Positions 51,613 to 60,707 are shown, numbered from the stretch's first letter. The stretch: 64,000 nucleotides of DNA from PALSA-693 sp963729695 (GCA_963729695.1 CAVSOT010000001.1:310001-374000), one strand, 5' to 3'. Notes: generated by a model from the sequence alone, not told the origin. Numbers and translations: made by a program.

Positions 51613-51816
51613 TCAGCGCTCTGCAGCAGGCTGGCGACTCTCTGAGAGCCAGGTGGCGATCTCGCCGGGGTCGAACCGGACCAGCCTGCCGACCTTCAGG
51701 TAGGGGACGCGTTTCTCGGCGATCAGGCGGCGCACGTGGCGCACGGTGATGCCGAGCCGCCCTGCAGAACCAGCGACTCCAAGGCTTTGCGCCCCCACCC
51801 CAGCGGCCGGCATCAC
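51613..51816 (-). CDS. xis: Excisionase-family helix-turn-helix protein
   Basis: This 67-aa protein has the core AGRLGITVRHVRRLIAEKRV, PYLKVGRLVRFDPGEIATWL, a standard MerR/Xis-type winged helix. It precedes the integrase remnant on the same strand, the normal xis-int order for elements in a tRNA, with mazEF now lying between them. It is probably a leftover of the element that used tRNA-Arg. Confidence 0.75.
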   Translation of the reverse strand: MMPAAGVGAQSLGVAGSAGRLGITVRHVRRLIAEKRVPYLKVGRLVRFDPGEIATWLSESRQPAAER

Positions 51817-52041
51817 CGTCGTCCGGCATCGAGGTCTAAGTAGTCGATGCCCGCCATATTCCTAAGCTGGCTCCACGCAGATGGGATATTCGGGCTCGCT
51901 TGCGGTGGTAAGCGATCAGGTCTCGGACCAGCATTGGGTATCCCACGTACCCGGCCGCAGCGTTTCACGGACCACCTACATCTGCCTTCCCCGTGGATTG
52001 CCTTAGCCCTCGGCACGCAGAGGTCAGCGGTCTGGACTGGA

Positions 52042-52368
52042 TCACTCGGGGAAGGGTTCTTCTGCGAGGTGACGCAGGACTCGGTCGTTGAGGTCGGCGA
52101 ACCTGTCGAGTTCGGCAGGGGTGAACAGGCCGATGAAATACCGGCGGACGTTGTACAGGTGCTGGGCTGCGGCGTACCCGATGGCGCGACGTCCGGCGGG
52201 CAGAAGGCAGACCATGACGCTGCGGGCATAGGCGGGGTTGGGTTCTCGGACGATTACCCCTAGCTCCTCCATGCGCCGGAGCTGATGGGACAGTCGCCTC
52301 TTCTCCCACTGCAGCAGCCCGCACAGTTCCTGCGCGGACAGACGTCCCGGACGGTGCTCGGAGAGCAC
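52042..52368 (-). CDS. MarR-family regulator, short at the N-terminus
   Basis: The product reads LSEHRPGRLSAQELCGLLQW, EKRRLSHQLRRMEELGVIVR and EPNPAYARSVMVCLLPAGRR, the MarR winged helix with its wing, then a dimerisation helix ending RHLAEEPFPE. The usual first 40 residues, which form the dimer interface, are missing: the frame is closed by the stop of the hydrolase gene 15 bp upstream. It may still start at GTG 52368 as a short form or be truncated. It follows the hydrolase on the same strand. Confidence 0.65.
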   Translation of the reverse strand: MLSEHRPGRLSAQELCGLLQWEKRRLSHQLRRMEELGVIVREPNPAYARSVMVCLLPAGRRAIGYAAAQHLYNVRRYFIGLFTPAELDRFADLNDRVLRHLAEEPFPE

Positions 52369-52383
52369 CGGTGCGGCGATACC

Positions 52384-53064
52384 TCAGACGGACGCGGCGG
52401 CTTTCCGGATCACCTCGACCACGCGATCGGGCTGAGACAGCATGGCACAGTGGCTACTTTGGAGCTCAGTGGTGTCAGCGCCCATGCGCTTGGCCACGAA
52501 TCGCTCCAGTTCGGGGTGGACGCTGCGATCGTTGGCGCCGACGATGTACCAGCTCGGCCTCTCTTTCCAAGCCACACCCGGGACCTTCTCCGCAAAGAGC
52601 GTGGCCGCCGGAGGAGTTGCCGACGCCCAGATCAGTTTCTGCTCCGCTACCGGGAGATCGCCGCAGAAACACTCGATGCCGTCGGGACGCATCCAGACTC
52701 GCCCGTCGGCGACCTCGATGCGCTGGAAGACGTCGGTCGTGGGAAACTTCGCCTGCAGGCTTTCCGAGGTCTCGGTCTCGTCACATGCGAGGGCGCAGAT
52801 GTAGACCAAGGCAGCAACGCGCTCGTCGACCCCGGCGCCGGTGATGACGGTGCCCCCGTAAGAGTGACCGACTAGGACGATGGGACCATCGACTCGATTG
52901 AACGTAGCGATGCACGTATCGATGTCGCCTTGGGCGGTGTCGAGGCTGTGCTGCGAGGTGATCACGTTGTAGCCATCGGACACCAACGGCGCCATGACTT
53001 TATTGAAGCACGAGCCGTCGGCCCAGATGCCGTGGGCGAAAGCGATGGTGGGTTTGTTTGGCAT
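52384..53064 (-). CDS. Alpha/beta hydrolase
   Basis: AAGGAG stands 7 nt before the ATG at 53064. The 226-aa protein (MPNKPTIAFAHGIWADGSCF) has the nucleophile elbow GHSYGG (Ser68), the acid in VGANDRSVHPE and the His in SSHCAMLSQPDR, a complete triad. The oxyanion region is AHGIW. There is no signal peptide, so it acts in the cytoplasm on a small ester or similar substrate. A CCTGATCAGG palindrome lies 73 bp upstream. Confidence 0.9.
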   Translation of the reverse strand: MPNKPTIAFAHGIWADGSCFNKVMAPLVSDGYNVITSQHSLDTAQGDIDTCIATFNRVDGPIVLVGHSYGGTVITGAGVDERVAALVYICALACDETETSESLQAKFPTTDVFQRIEVADGRVWMRPDGIECFCGDLPVAEQKLIWASATPPAATLFAEKVPGVAWKERPSWYIVGANDRSVHPELERFVAKRMGADTTELQSSHCAMLSQPDRVVEVIRKAAASV

Positions 53065-53648
53065 GATGTATCTCCTTGTCGCTGTTGATTGAATCTTTGG
53101 CGGTATTCCAGATTCTCTGCTTGCGGTGGCGGCTCGACATCGCCTGATCAGGGGAAATCGCTCTCGAAGGCTTGCGATCTCACCGGGTGTCTGGTCGAGA
53201 CGCCGCGGGGGCGGATCGCGGCCCAGGGAAGTGTTCTTGGCTGACCGGGTTCGGGGGCGTCCGCCGACTACTTCAGGCCGCCAATCTCGAGGCGCTGCGT
53301 GATGTGCGCGTCGGCGGCCGTTGTCGGCGGACGAGTAGATCGTCACGCCACTCGCTGGGTGATCCCTCCCCATCGCTACTGGAGTGCGGTGGGGCGGTCT
53401 TCTCGAGATCGCACCGGCGGCGGGGACCACCGGTGCCTGCCTGAGGGAGGTTTATGGTGACGCCACCGGTCCCCTCATCGGCCTCGATCGGTGCGCGATA
53501 CAGATCGCCCGATCAAGTGATGTGCCTTTCAGGACACGGGTGCAGACTGGTTCACGTCACAGACAGCCGGAGGTTGGGAAACATCTGGCCGAGGAGCCGA
53601 CGAGCGGGTCGACGGACCGGCCGCAGCGCTCGGCGTCGTCGGCGACGT
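53065..53648. other. Intergenic region with repeated CCTGATCAGG-type sites
   Basis: This region holds no gene. ACATCGCCTGATCAGG at 53137-53152 lies before the hydrolase. A related CCCGATCAAGTGATGTGCC lies at 53508-53526. A third, exact inverted copy is found beyond the regulator gene at 56946-56961. Confidence 0.5.
53137..53152. repeat. 16-bp element, inverted copy at 56946-56961
   Basis: ACATCGCCTGATCAGG here is identical to the complement of 56946-56961. The core CCTGATCAGG is a 10-bp palindrome. The copies flank the LAL regulator and could be operator sites or ends of a transferred segment. Confidence 0.6.
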
Positions 53649-56477
53649 TCAGTCGTCTCGGTCGGAGCCGTTAGTCGAAGCGCCGTAACGGTTGTCGATG
53701 GTTCTGCTCAGATGCACGCGGGAGTTCACGCCGAGCTTCTCGAAGATGTGCCGTAGGTGCGTGTGCGCGGTGTGGGGGGAGATGAACAGCTTTTCGGCGA
53801 TCTGCCGGTCTGTATTTCCATCCGCGGCGAGGCGGGCCACGGCGACCTCAGTTCTCGTTAGCGACTCCAGTCCGGTCTTGGGGCGCTCAACTGCCGAGGG
53901 CCGGTGTCGGACTCCCAACCGTCGCAGCCGCGAGCGGATCCGAGCTGAGTCCCACGTGGCCCCAACGTTGGTCGTGACCGTCAGGGCCGTCTCCAAGGCT
54001 TTCACTGCACCGGTGCTGTCTCCGTGTTGAGCGAGGACCCTTCCCAGGTCCTCCAACGCTGATGCGTAGGCGAGCGGCCGCTTGCCGTCGCTGTACAGAG
54101 ACGCGGCGAGCTTCAGATCGTCGCCGGACTCGTTCCAGATCCCTCGACAATGGGCGACCGCCGCCTCGCAGGAGGCCACACCCGGGTTCTGGTCGGCGCG
54201 TCGTTGGGCCAGCGACACAGCCTGGTCGGCCAGTTCGGCGTCCCCGACCGCGGCCGCGATACGCACTCGCTCTGCGTCGTCGGTGATTTCGTGGGGATAG
54301 AGCGGGAACATCTTGAGACGTCCCTCCGACCCCAAACTGCTAAGCCACCCGTGTGCCCCCATCGGGTCGGACTGGCTGAGGGAGACGAGCGCCAGGCACC
54401 ACGCGGCGTGATATTTCACATATGGGGTGTCGCTTCTGAGCATGACCCTGGCGATCTCGGCGACCTCGAGAGCTCCGCTCTGGTCGGCCAGATGGATCTT
54501 CAGCTTCCCCAGTGCCACCACGGCAGGAGCGTGCAGCGTCCCCGCGATGAGGTGTGCCTCCTCCAGGGTGAAGCGGTTCTCTAAGGCCACGGCGGCCTCG
54601 GAGAAGTCGCCCATCTGCAGCGCCAACCGGCCTCTGGTGGTTTCGAACACGCGCAGCGCCCAGTTCTGGCGATCCCGTTGGGCGGCGATGATCTCTTCGT
54701 CGAGCCCCTGAAGGGCCTCGTCGAACCGGTCCAGGGCCACCAGCGTCCACGAACGCAGGATGTGACCCAGCCTCGCTCGAGCATCTTCCTGCCCCCGGTG
54801 GTCCCTCCCCACCGCGTCAGTTACCGTCTCGAGTGCTCGCTCGAACTCGAGCGACTGATACAGCACCCCAGCTTCGGGCACCCCGAAGCGCAGCCACGAT
54901 GTCGGATCAGTGCTCCGGTTGGCGGCCCGGAGTGCTTCCGCTCGCACTTCCAGGGCTTCTTGGGTGTTTCCGGCGACCGACAGGCTGTGGTAGAGCGACG
55001 CCCACAGCGAGGCTCGCAGCTCGGCGGGTAGAGACGGGAGAGCCAGGCCGGCACGGGCGTTCTCGGCGCGAACCACCGGCGACAAGTCGAACATGCTCGA
55101 CACGCCGAAACGAACCCGGGCCTGTTCTTCCGCCGGCAGCACCTGGCGCAGCGCCGAGTCCGCGAACCGTTTGGCCTCCTCCGCCCGGCCCGCGGCGAAC
55201 AGGCACACGGCCCGGCAGGCAACCAGCGGCCCCCGAAGCGGGTGGCGGCGCGGAGCCAGATCGAGGGCTCGCGCCGCGAGTTCCGCCGCTGCACCAGGAT
55301 CCGAATTGCTCAGGACCTGCGCGGCCTTCAAGATGGTCTCGATCGCCACGGAATCGCCCGGCTGCGCGCTCTCGGCGAGTTGGATCGCCACCTCGGTCGG
55401 CAACGCTCCCCGCGAGATGAGGACGTCAGCCGCGTGGCGATCGACGGCACGACGGACCGGCGCCGAGAGACTCCCCCGGACCGCCTCACGGATCAGGTCG
55501 TGCCGGAAGGTCAGGTAGCTGTCTTCGTCAGCGAAGATGTCCGCCTGTAACAGGTCGTTCACGGGTGGCAGCAGACCGGGAACCGAGATGTCGGTCAGCG
55601 TCGCCAGGTCGTGCAGCGTGAACCTCCGACCTAGGCCGCATGCCAGCGTTGCGACCCGCTCGGCGGTCGGATCCATTAGCGAAAGTCGGCGGCGCATACT
55701 GATCCCGACACGCCTCGGCAGACGATCTTCCACGAGCGAGGCGCGACCCGAGTCGAACGACACCAAGTGGTCGTCCAGCAATCCGCGAAAGAACTCCACC
55801 AGCAGGAACGGGTTGCCCTGGACTCGCGCCGCCTTAGACAACAGCTCGTCGTCGGCTTCCACCCCGAGGGTGTCCGCCGCGACCTGAGCCACCGCTTCAC
55901 GCTCAAGGGGGCCCAATCGGATGTGTTCGGCGCCCCCCTCGATCAACCCAGCCTGCGCCTGCTGGATCTCAGGAAGACCCTGGTTCGGTCGAAACGCCAT
56001 GACCCAAACCACGGGCAACGCAGCCAGGCGCTCCGGGAGCTGTCGCATCGCGACGGCGCACGACGGTCCCGCCCATTGGAGGTCATCAAGGCACAGCAGA
56101 ACCGGCGCGCGAAAGGCCACCTCCTCGATGACCGCCTGTACCTCTTGCAACAGCCAGAAAAGGAACTCCGGCAAGGCGTGCAAATCGCTCATCGCCTGAC
56201 GGTCGGCCAGCGGCGGGTGACCATCGAACAGCGCATCGAACAGTGCGTGAAGCTCGTCAACAGCACGGCCCCGCTCAGTCGTTCCCCGCCCAACCTGGAA
56301 CGACATGCCCCGCGCGACGGCCGCGCACTCCGCTATCAGTCGGGTCTTGCCCAGCCCGGGGCTGCCCTCGATGACGACGACGCTGCCGGTGCCGGCGCGA
56401 GTCTCCTCAAGGCGCCGCCGAACAGCATCAACCTCCTGATTGCGGCCCCGCAGCGGAGTTCGCGGCTGACTCTGCAT
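53649..56477 (-). CDS. LuxR-family large ATP-binding (LAL) transcriptional regulator
   Basis: This 942-aa protein has an N-terminal AAA/NACHT-type ATPase (Walker A EGSPGLGKTRLI near residue 38, Walker B LLCLDDLQWAGPS near 128), a long TPR-like middle, and a C-terminal LuxR helix-turn-helix (SLTRTEVAVARLAADGNTDR, QIAEKLFISPHTAHTHLRHI, FEKLGVNSRVHLS). This MalT-like plan senses a ligand through the middle region and activates nearby genes. The hydrolase gene lies downstream on the same strand after a 580-bp gap with repeated sites. No frameshift is present. Confidence 0.92.
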   Translation of the reverse strand: MQSQPRTPLRGRNQEVDAVRRRLEETRAGTGSVVVIEGSPGLGKTRLIAECAAVARGMSFQVGRGTTERGRAVDELHALFDALFDGHPPLADRQAMSDLHALPEFLFWLLQEVQAVIEEVAFRAPVLLCLDDLQWAGPSCAVAMRQLPERLAALPVVWVMAFRPNQGLPEIQQAQAGLIEGGAEHIRLGPLEREAVAQVAADTLGVEADDELLSKAARVQGNPFLLVEFFRGLLDDHLVSFDSGRASLVEDRLPRRVGISMRRRLSLMDPTAERVATLACGLGRRFTLHDLATLTDISVPGLLPPVNDLLQADIFADEDSYLTFRHDLIREAVRGSLSAPVRRAVDRHAADVLISRGALPTEVAIQLAESAQPGDSVAIETILKAAQVLSNSDPGAAAELAARALDLAPRRHPLRGPLVACRAVCLFAAGRAEEAKRFADSALRQVLPAEEQARVRFGVSSMFDLSPVVRAENARAGLALPSLPAELRASLWASLYHSLSVAGNTQEALEVRAEALRAANRSTDPTSWLRFGVPEAGVLYQSLEFERALETVTDAVGRDHRGQEDARARLGHILRSWTLVALDRFDEALQGLDEEIIAAQRDRQNWALRVFETTRGRLALQMGDFSEAAVALENRFTLEEAHLIAGTLHAPAVVALGKLKIHLADQSGALEVAEIARVMLRSDTPYVKYHAAWCLALVSLSQSDPMGAHGWLSSLGSEGRLKMFPLYPHEITDDAERVRIAAAVGDAELADQAVSLAQRRADQNPGVASCEAAVAHCRGIWNESGDDLKLAASLYSDGKRPLAYASALEDLGRVLAQHGDSTGAVKALETALTVTTNVGATWDSARIRSRLRRLGVRHRPSAVERPKTGLESLTRTEVAVARLAADGNTDRQIAEKLFISPHTAHTHLRHIFEKLGVNSRVHLSRTIDNRYGASTNGSDRDD

Positions 56478-56501
56478 CGCATCAACCTTGCTTTGCGCTA
56501 G

Positions 56502-56816
56502 TCACGACGACTCGCACCATGGCACCACGGTCGACACCTCGAACTCGGCGTCCGCCAACGGCTTGCCCTGCTCAGCGCTCAGCACCGGCACAAGGTCGGC
56601 CGAAGACGCCAGGAGCTGGACGCCGGCTCGCCGGAGAACATCTCGACGCTGCGTCTCGTGGGCCTTCCACTCGAGCGCCGCCTTGGCCGCCGCCTCGAAG
56701 GCCGCGTCGAGCTGCTGGCACGTGCACACAGGCGCCTGGGCGAACACCTCACCGGTGGCCGGGTTGCAGACGCCGAACGAGCCCTGGGTACCTGTGGTCT
56801 CGCCGCCGATGGTCAT
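56502..56816 (-). pseudogene. Aldehyde dehydrogenase N-terminal fragment
   Basis: From the ATG at 56816 the sequence reads MTIGGETTGTQGSFGVCNPA, TGEVFAQAPVCTCQQLDAAF, then the ALDH N-terminal helix (AAKAALEWKAHETQRRDVLR) and LVPVLSAEQGKPLADAEFEV. It ends after about 104 residues with CESS and a stop, losing the NAD-binding and catalytic cysteine regions. The LAL gene begins 25 bp further, so the enzyme was cut off when the regulator segment arrived. Confidence 0.8.
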
Positions 56817-56945
56817 GACGAACTCGGATATAGCGACACCGATCTCCCATGTGACGCCGGCACCCGTCGTCATGCTCATCCTGCCAGCCGGCCTGCACTT
56901 CCTCAACCCCTGGCCGCCACGAGGGCCCTCTCGCGACCAAAATAG

Positions 56946-56961
56946 CCTGATCAGGCGATGT
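56946..56961. repeat. 16-bp element, inverted copy of 53137-53152
   Basis: CCTGATCAGGCGATGT is the exact complement of the 53137 copy; with the next three bases (GCC) it also resembles 53508-53526 (16 of 19 identical). It lies 130 bp upstream of the ALDH fragment. Confidence 0.6.
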
Positions 56962-57119
56962 GCCTAAGTGTTCGGCCAGGCAAACGATCAGGCGTCAACG
57001 GGCAGTGAGCACCCCACGTCCGACCCGCCGCACCCGACGACTACGAGGTCCTCGCTCGGCATGGTTCGCCTCTCCGACTGGCTGGCGCCACTCGACTTGG
57101 CGGTCGCCCGATATCCCGC

Positions 57120-57690
57120 TCGCTCAGAGTCCCCGAGGTACGCCCCAAGGTGCCTGCGTGAGAGTGCTGGCCTCGGGCTCGTCGAACAAGAACGATCCCA
57201 ACGACGCCTTCTCGGTGGCCGTGGCCGCCTTGCGGACCCCCGTGCTGGCCAAGGTGGCAGCAGCCGACCACGTCGAGATACTCCGCCTGTTGGCCAAACG
57301 CAACACCGACATCGGTAACCAGCGCTCCCGGGTCGTGTGCCGACTCCACGCCGCGCTTGCTGAAATTATCGGCGGGCGGAATCGCCAAGGAACTCAACGC
57401 TTCTGACGCCGAGGCGCTCCTCGCCGCCCTGGCCCCGCGAACCCCCGTCGAACGGGTCCGCCACCAACTCGCCCTCGAACTCCTCGACGAAGTCCGGACC
57501 CTGGACGGCCAGCTCAAAGCGTCGCATCGCCGCATCGCCGAAGCGGTCCGGGCCTCCAAAACCACCGTGACGGACATCTTCGGCGTCGGGCCCATCATCG
57601 CCTGCATGGCCATCGGGCACAGCCGCGACATCCGCCGCTTCGCCAACCGGGACCACTACGCCGTGTGGAGCGCCCCGGGCAGCGCTTGCT
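57120..57690 (+). pseudogene. IS110-family transposase remnant
   Basis: Two frames carry the central part of an IS110 transposase: SSNKNDPNDAFSVAVAALRT (the DEDD acidic motif ND-x-x-DA) and RLLAKRNTDIGNQRSRVVCR, then GGIAKELNASDAEALLAALA and TVTDIFGVGPIIACMAIGHS with the helix-hairpin-helix-like GVGPI. The first catalytic Asp and the C-terminal serine region are missing. The stretch 56962-57119 to its left holds no other gene. Confidence 0.75.
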
Positions 57691-57918
57691 GTACGCAAGC
57701 AGTCTCGCTCACCTTGTGGAGCGACAGGTCGTCGACGACCCTGAGTGTGTCGCAGTCGACGATCCCCCTGTGGGACGATCAGGGGCAGGTGCGACTGTGC
57801 CCGCGCGGTCCAACTTGAGCGTCGCGTATACCGTTCCCCTTCCGGGACGGGCCGGGGTCCTTCTGGGCCGCACGTTCGGCATCCCAGGCCCCGGGCGTGG
57901 CATGTTGGCCTCTAGTCG

Positions 57919-58641
57919 TCAGCTGGATTGGTCCAGCCGGTGCTGGTAGTCGTCGGCGATCGCGTGCAGGGCTTTGCCGGCGTCGCCGTTGTATGACGAT
58001 CCGTGCATGATCGCCAGGATGGTGGGGCTGAGGTCGGCTAGGCGGCGGATCGTGGGCGCGGTCTGTGGTGTGAGACAGGTCGCGCCGAACATGTCCTCGG
58101 CTTGTCCGGCCGGGCCGACTAGATCGGTGGCCGTGAGGGCCGGACCGTCGCCCACCTGGGAAAGGAGGTCACCGCAGAACAGCGTTCCGGTGGTCTCCTC
58201 GTAGAGCACGTGGGCGTCCCAGCCGTGGGGAACATGCGGGGTGTCGATGCTGCGGATACGCCGGCCACCGAGATCGAAGGCGCCATCGTCGGCGATCGGT
58301 TCCGGTGGCCGGTCGGCGAGGTCGTTGATCGATACCATGCATCCGATTGCGGTATGGGCGACCTGCGCGTTCGGTGCGGCGGCGAGGAAGAGGTTCATGG
58401 CGCCGCACTCGTCGGCTTCGAGATGACCGAACATGATCCAGCGGAGCCGTTCCAGCGGCAGCAGCGAAGCGACGGCTCGGGATACGACCGGGAACATGGC
58501 GCGCGGGCCGGTGTGGAAGATGGTCGGCTCGTCGGCGTCGATGACGAACTGGTTGAAAGTGAAGCCGGTCGGTCCGATGTCCGGCACGAAGGTGGACAGC
58601 CGGTAGATGCGGTCGGCGATCTCGTCAACGCGAGTTTCCAT
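57919..58641 (-). CDS. MBL-fold diiron oxygen-binding protein (flavodiiron-type domain)
   Basis: This 240-aa protein has the metallo-beta-lactamase fold with the flavodiiron signature H-x-E-x-D: FGHLEADECG (His73, Glu75, Asp77), a later His in TPHVPHGWDAH, and Asp in FCGDLL. These are the ligands of a nonhaem diiron site that binds O2 or NO. It lacks the flavodoxin domain of full flavodiiron proteins and so acts as a stand-alone oxygen-sensing or -reducing domain. It is the last gene of the TetR operon, 13 bp after its neighbour. Confidence 0.82.
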   Translation of the reverse strand: METRVDEIADRIYRLSTFVPDIGPTGFTFNQFVIDADEPTIFHTGPRAMFPVVSRAVASLLPLERLRWIMFGHLEADECGAMNLFLAAAPNAQVAHTAIGCMVSINDLADRPPEPIADDGAFDLGGRRIRSIDTPHVPHGWDAHVLYEETTGTLFCGDLLSQVGDGPALTATDLVGPAGQAEDMFGATCLTPQTAPTIRRLADLSPTILAIMHGSSYNGDAGKALHAIADDYQHRLDQSS

Positions 58642-58654
58642 GGAAGATCTCCTC

Positions 58655-59386
58655 TCAGAGTGGTAGCGGGTTGCTCAGGACGCCGGTGCCGGGCAGGCGA
58701 CCGGCGAGGGTGCGGACGAAGTCGAGGGCGTCGATCTCGACGCGCTCGCCGTCGACGCCCTGGCTGTATTTTCCGCCGGCGGGGCCGTCGAGCACGAGCT
58801 CGAAGGGTTGGCCGTGGATGGAGGCCCATTCGGCGACGATGTCGGCGACGAGGCGGCCGTCGTGATCGGCGCTGAGACGCATGGGGCGGTTGATGGCGGC
58901 GTGGATGTCGATGCGGTGAGCCCAGACGTCGCGGGTGAAGCCGACGTCGAGCAGGTACTTGAGCGGCGCCCAACCGACGGGCGGACCGAACGGGATCGGC
59001 AGGTATCGGGCCGGGGGCGGAGTGCGCCAGCGGCCCTTGACCGCTTTCGGGCCCATGGCCGCCAGCTGGACGACGAGCTCTGCGTTGGACAGGTGGTCGC
59101 GTTCGCGGATCTGTAACTCGTTGAGGCCGTCGACCCAATGGTGCGAGTCGATTTCCTTGTTCAGCGGCATCCCGCGTCGTAACTGGTGGGCGAACTCTTT
59201 GACCGACGCCTGTGCTTCGCCCGACCCCAGCACATGTAGCGCCATCTTGCGGACGTCCCACCCGGTGCAGTCGGTGGGTGTCGCCCACTCCTGTGGTGTG
59301 AGCGACACGACCAGGTCCGCGAAACGGCGAAACTCCTCTTCGGCCAGCCCACGGGCCTCGGGGCGATCGATTCGGGTTGGCATCAT
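58655..59386 (-). CDS. Maleylpyruvate isomerase-like DinB-fold protein
   Basis: This 243-aa protein has the N-terminal motif WATPTDCTGWDVRKMALHVL and a later helix with DVGFTRDVWAHRIDIHAAIN, the metal-binding and thiol-cofactor regions of the actinobacterial mycothiol-dependent maleylpyruvate isomerase family. It overlaps the TetR gene by 4 bp (ATGA) and is followed by the MBL gene. The family often carries out thiol-dependent isomerisation or conjugation; the substrate here is unknown. Confidence 0.8.
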   Translation of the reverse strand: MMPTRIDRPEARGLAEEEFRRFADLVVSLTPQEWATPTDCTGWDVRKMALHVLGSGEAQASVKEFAHQLRRGMPLNKEIDSHHWVDGLNELQIRERDHLSNAELVVQLAAMGPKAVKGRWRTPPPARYLPIPFGPPVGWAPLKYLLDVGFTRDVWAHRIDIHAAINRPMRLSADHDGRLVADIVAEWASIHGQPFELVLDGPAGGKYSQGVDGERVEIDALDFVRTLAGRLPGTGVLSNPLPL

Positions 59387-59964
59387 CGGTGTTTCCTTTC
59401 GATGGCGTCGTCGATGTAGAGGTCGACAAGTCGGTTGAGATGACGGGTCCAGCGGTTCCCGCCGGGGTCGTTGCTCATCTGCGCTTCCATGAGGCCCGCG
59501 GTGATGGCGACGACGCAGTCGATATCACCCTGGTCGGCGACGCCGGCCTCGTGCAGCAACTCGGCCAGCTGCCCGAGCGCGTCCTCGGCGAGGGCGTACG
59601 ACGCCGGCGAGGGCGTGAAACCCGGGAGGTGGCGCTGGAAGAGAAGCTCGTATCGTGCCTGGTCCTCGACGGCAAAGGCGACCATCGTGGCCAGGTACTG
59701 CTTCACGGCGGCGCGGGGAACGGCGGGGAGTTTGAGTGCTTCGAGGCGGTCGAGCAGCTGCCGGTTGCCGTCGGCGAACATGGCGTCGTAGAGAGCGTGC
59801 TTCGAGCCGAAGTACTCGTACAGGGACGGCTGGCGCATGCCGACGGCGCGCGCCAGCGCATGCAAGGAGATCCCACCGACTCCATGCTCCCGAGCCAGCC
59901 CCCAGGCCTCTGCCACGATCGAGGCCGTCTTCGCTTCCCGCCGCGTAGTCACCTTGTCGGCCAT
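59383..59964 (-). CDS. TetR-family transcriptional regulator
   Basis: From the ATG at 59964 the 193-aa protein has the TetR helix-turn-helix AKTASIVAEAWGLAREHGVG, GISLHALARAVGMRQPSLYE, YFGSKHALYDAMFADGNRQL, followed by an all-helical ligand domain of WHG/TetR_C type. It is the second gene of a minus-strand operon of four and probably binds the two palindromes upstream of the operon. Confidence 0.9.
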   Translation of the reverse strand: MADKVTTRREAKTASIVAEAWGLAREHGVGGISLHALARAVGMRQPSLYEYFGSKHALYDAMFADGNRQLLDRLEALKLPAVPRAAVKQYLATMVAFAVEDQARYELLFQRHLPGFTPSPASYALAEDALGQLAELLHEAGVADQGDIDCVVAITAGLMEAQMSNDPGGNRWTRHLNRLVDLYIDDAIERKHR

Positions 59965-59978
59965 CGGTCGCCGGTGAC

Positions 59979-60182
59979 CTAGCTGGTCGCGACAGTGGCC
60001 GAAGCCACCACCGTCGCCCGGCCGCGGCGCCGTAGCCAGCGTCGCGCCTCCCCCCACCAGGAGGACGGCTTCGGCGTCCACGGCTGCCGCCGTTCTCCGG
60101 GGAGATGGTGGCTATGGGCGTGTCCCAGCATCTCCTGCCTGCGGTCAGCAGCCAACTTTACGAGGGTGTAGCAGCTCGCCAT
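59979..60182 (-). CDS. 67-aa small protein leading the TetR operon
   Basis: GAGGAG stands 7 nt before the ATG at 60182. The product begins MASCYTLVKLAADRRQEMLG and continues HAHSHHLPGERRQ, then a basic tail with WWGEARRWLRRRG. Similar short proteins with a LAxxRRxEML-type helix are frequent in actinobacteria, with no known function. It ends 14 bp before the TetR start. The good ribosome binding site and operon position support it as a real gene. Confidence 0.6.
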   Translation of the reverse strand: MASCYTLVKLAADRRQEMLGHAHSHHLPGERRQPWTPKPSSWWGEARRWLRRRGRATVVASATVATS

Positions 60183-60219
60183 GTTCCACTCCTCTGATCG
60201 GCCGGTTTCTTGCCCTGCT

Positions 60220-60256
60220 CCTATCACCGATAGGAGTATTGCCTATCAGTGATAGG
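60220..60256. promoter_or_regulatory. Two tetO-like palindromic operators
   Basis: CCTATCACCGATAGG (60220-60234) and CCTATCAGTGATAGG (60242-60256) are inverted repeats CCTATC-N3-GATAGG, with centres 22 bp apart, about two helical turns. The second is almost the same as the classical tetO core (CTATCAGTGATAG). They lie 38 bp before the first gene of the TetR operon and are its likely operators. Confidence 0.75.
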
Positions 60257-60707
60257 AAGTCAAGGCGGGGGACTCTGGAGCCCCAGGGCCTGGGCGGCGC
60301 TTGGGCCGCGACGGCGCCCCCAATGTCAGCAGTTCCCGTCATTCAGGTGGGCTTCCAGTGCCCCCAGGACATCCTCATTCGCATCACCTCACCGCCGGTG
60401 CCGCTCGGTGCGACCTGTTGGGCATCGACCGTCACCGCCAGAAGGAACCCAGAGGGGAACCACCAGGCATTTCGGGCAGCCGTGTCGCGGTGCGACGCCC
60501 CCCGAGGCGAGGACATCGGACGGATCAGCGCGCCGCTGAATCCCACTTGCCACCGTCCCAGGAGCATGGCGTAACGCCGATTCGCAAGCGCAGACTGACG
60601 CCATCATCCCACTGGCTGAGCACGCCAAAATCGGCGATCTGTTGCTCGCAGGCCAAGTCCTCTTTCGCGGGCTATGGTCGGACGGATAGCAAAAGAGGAG
60701 TAGCTCC
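60257..60707. other. Intergenic region between divergent units
   Basis: No supported gene lies here; frames on both strands are short and of random composition. It separates the leftward TetR operon from the rightward VOC gene and should hold both promoters. Confidence 0.5.
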
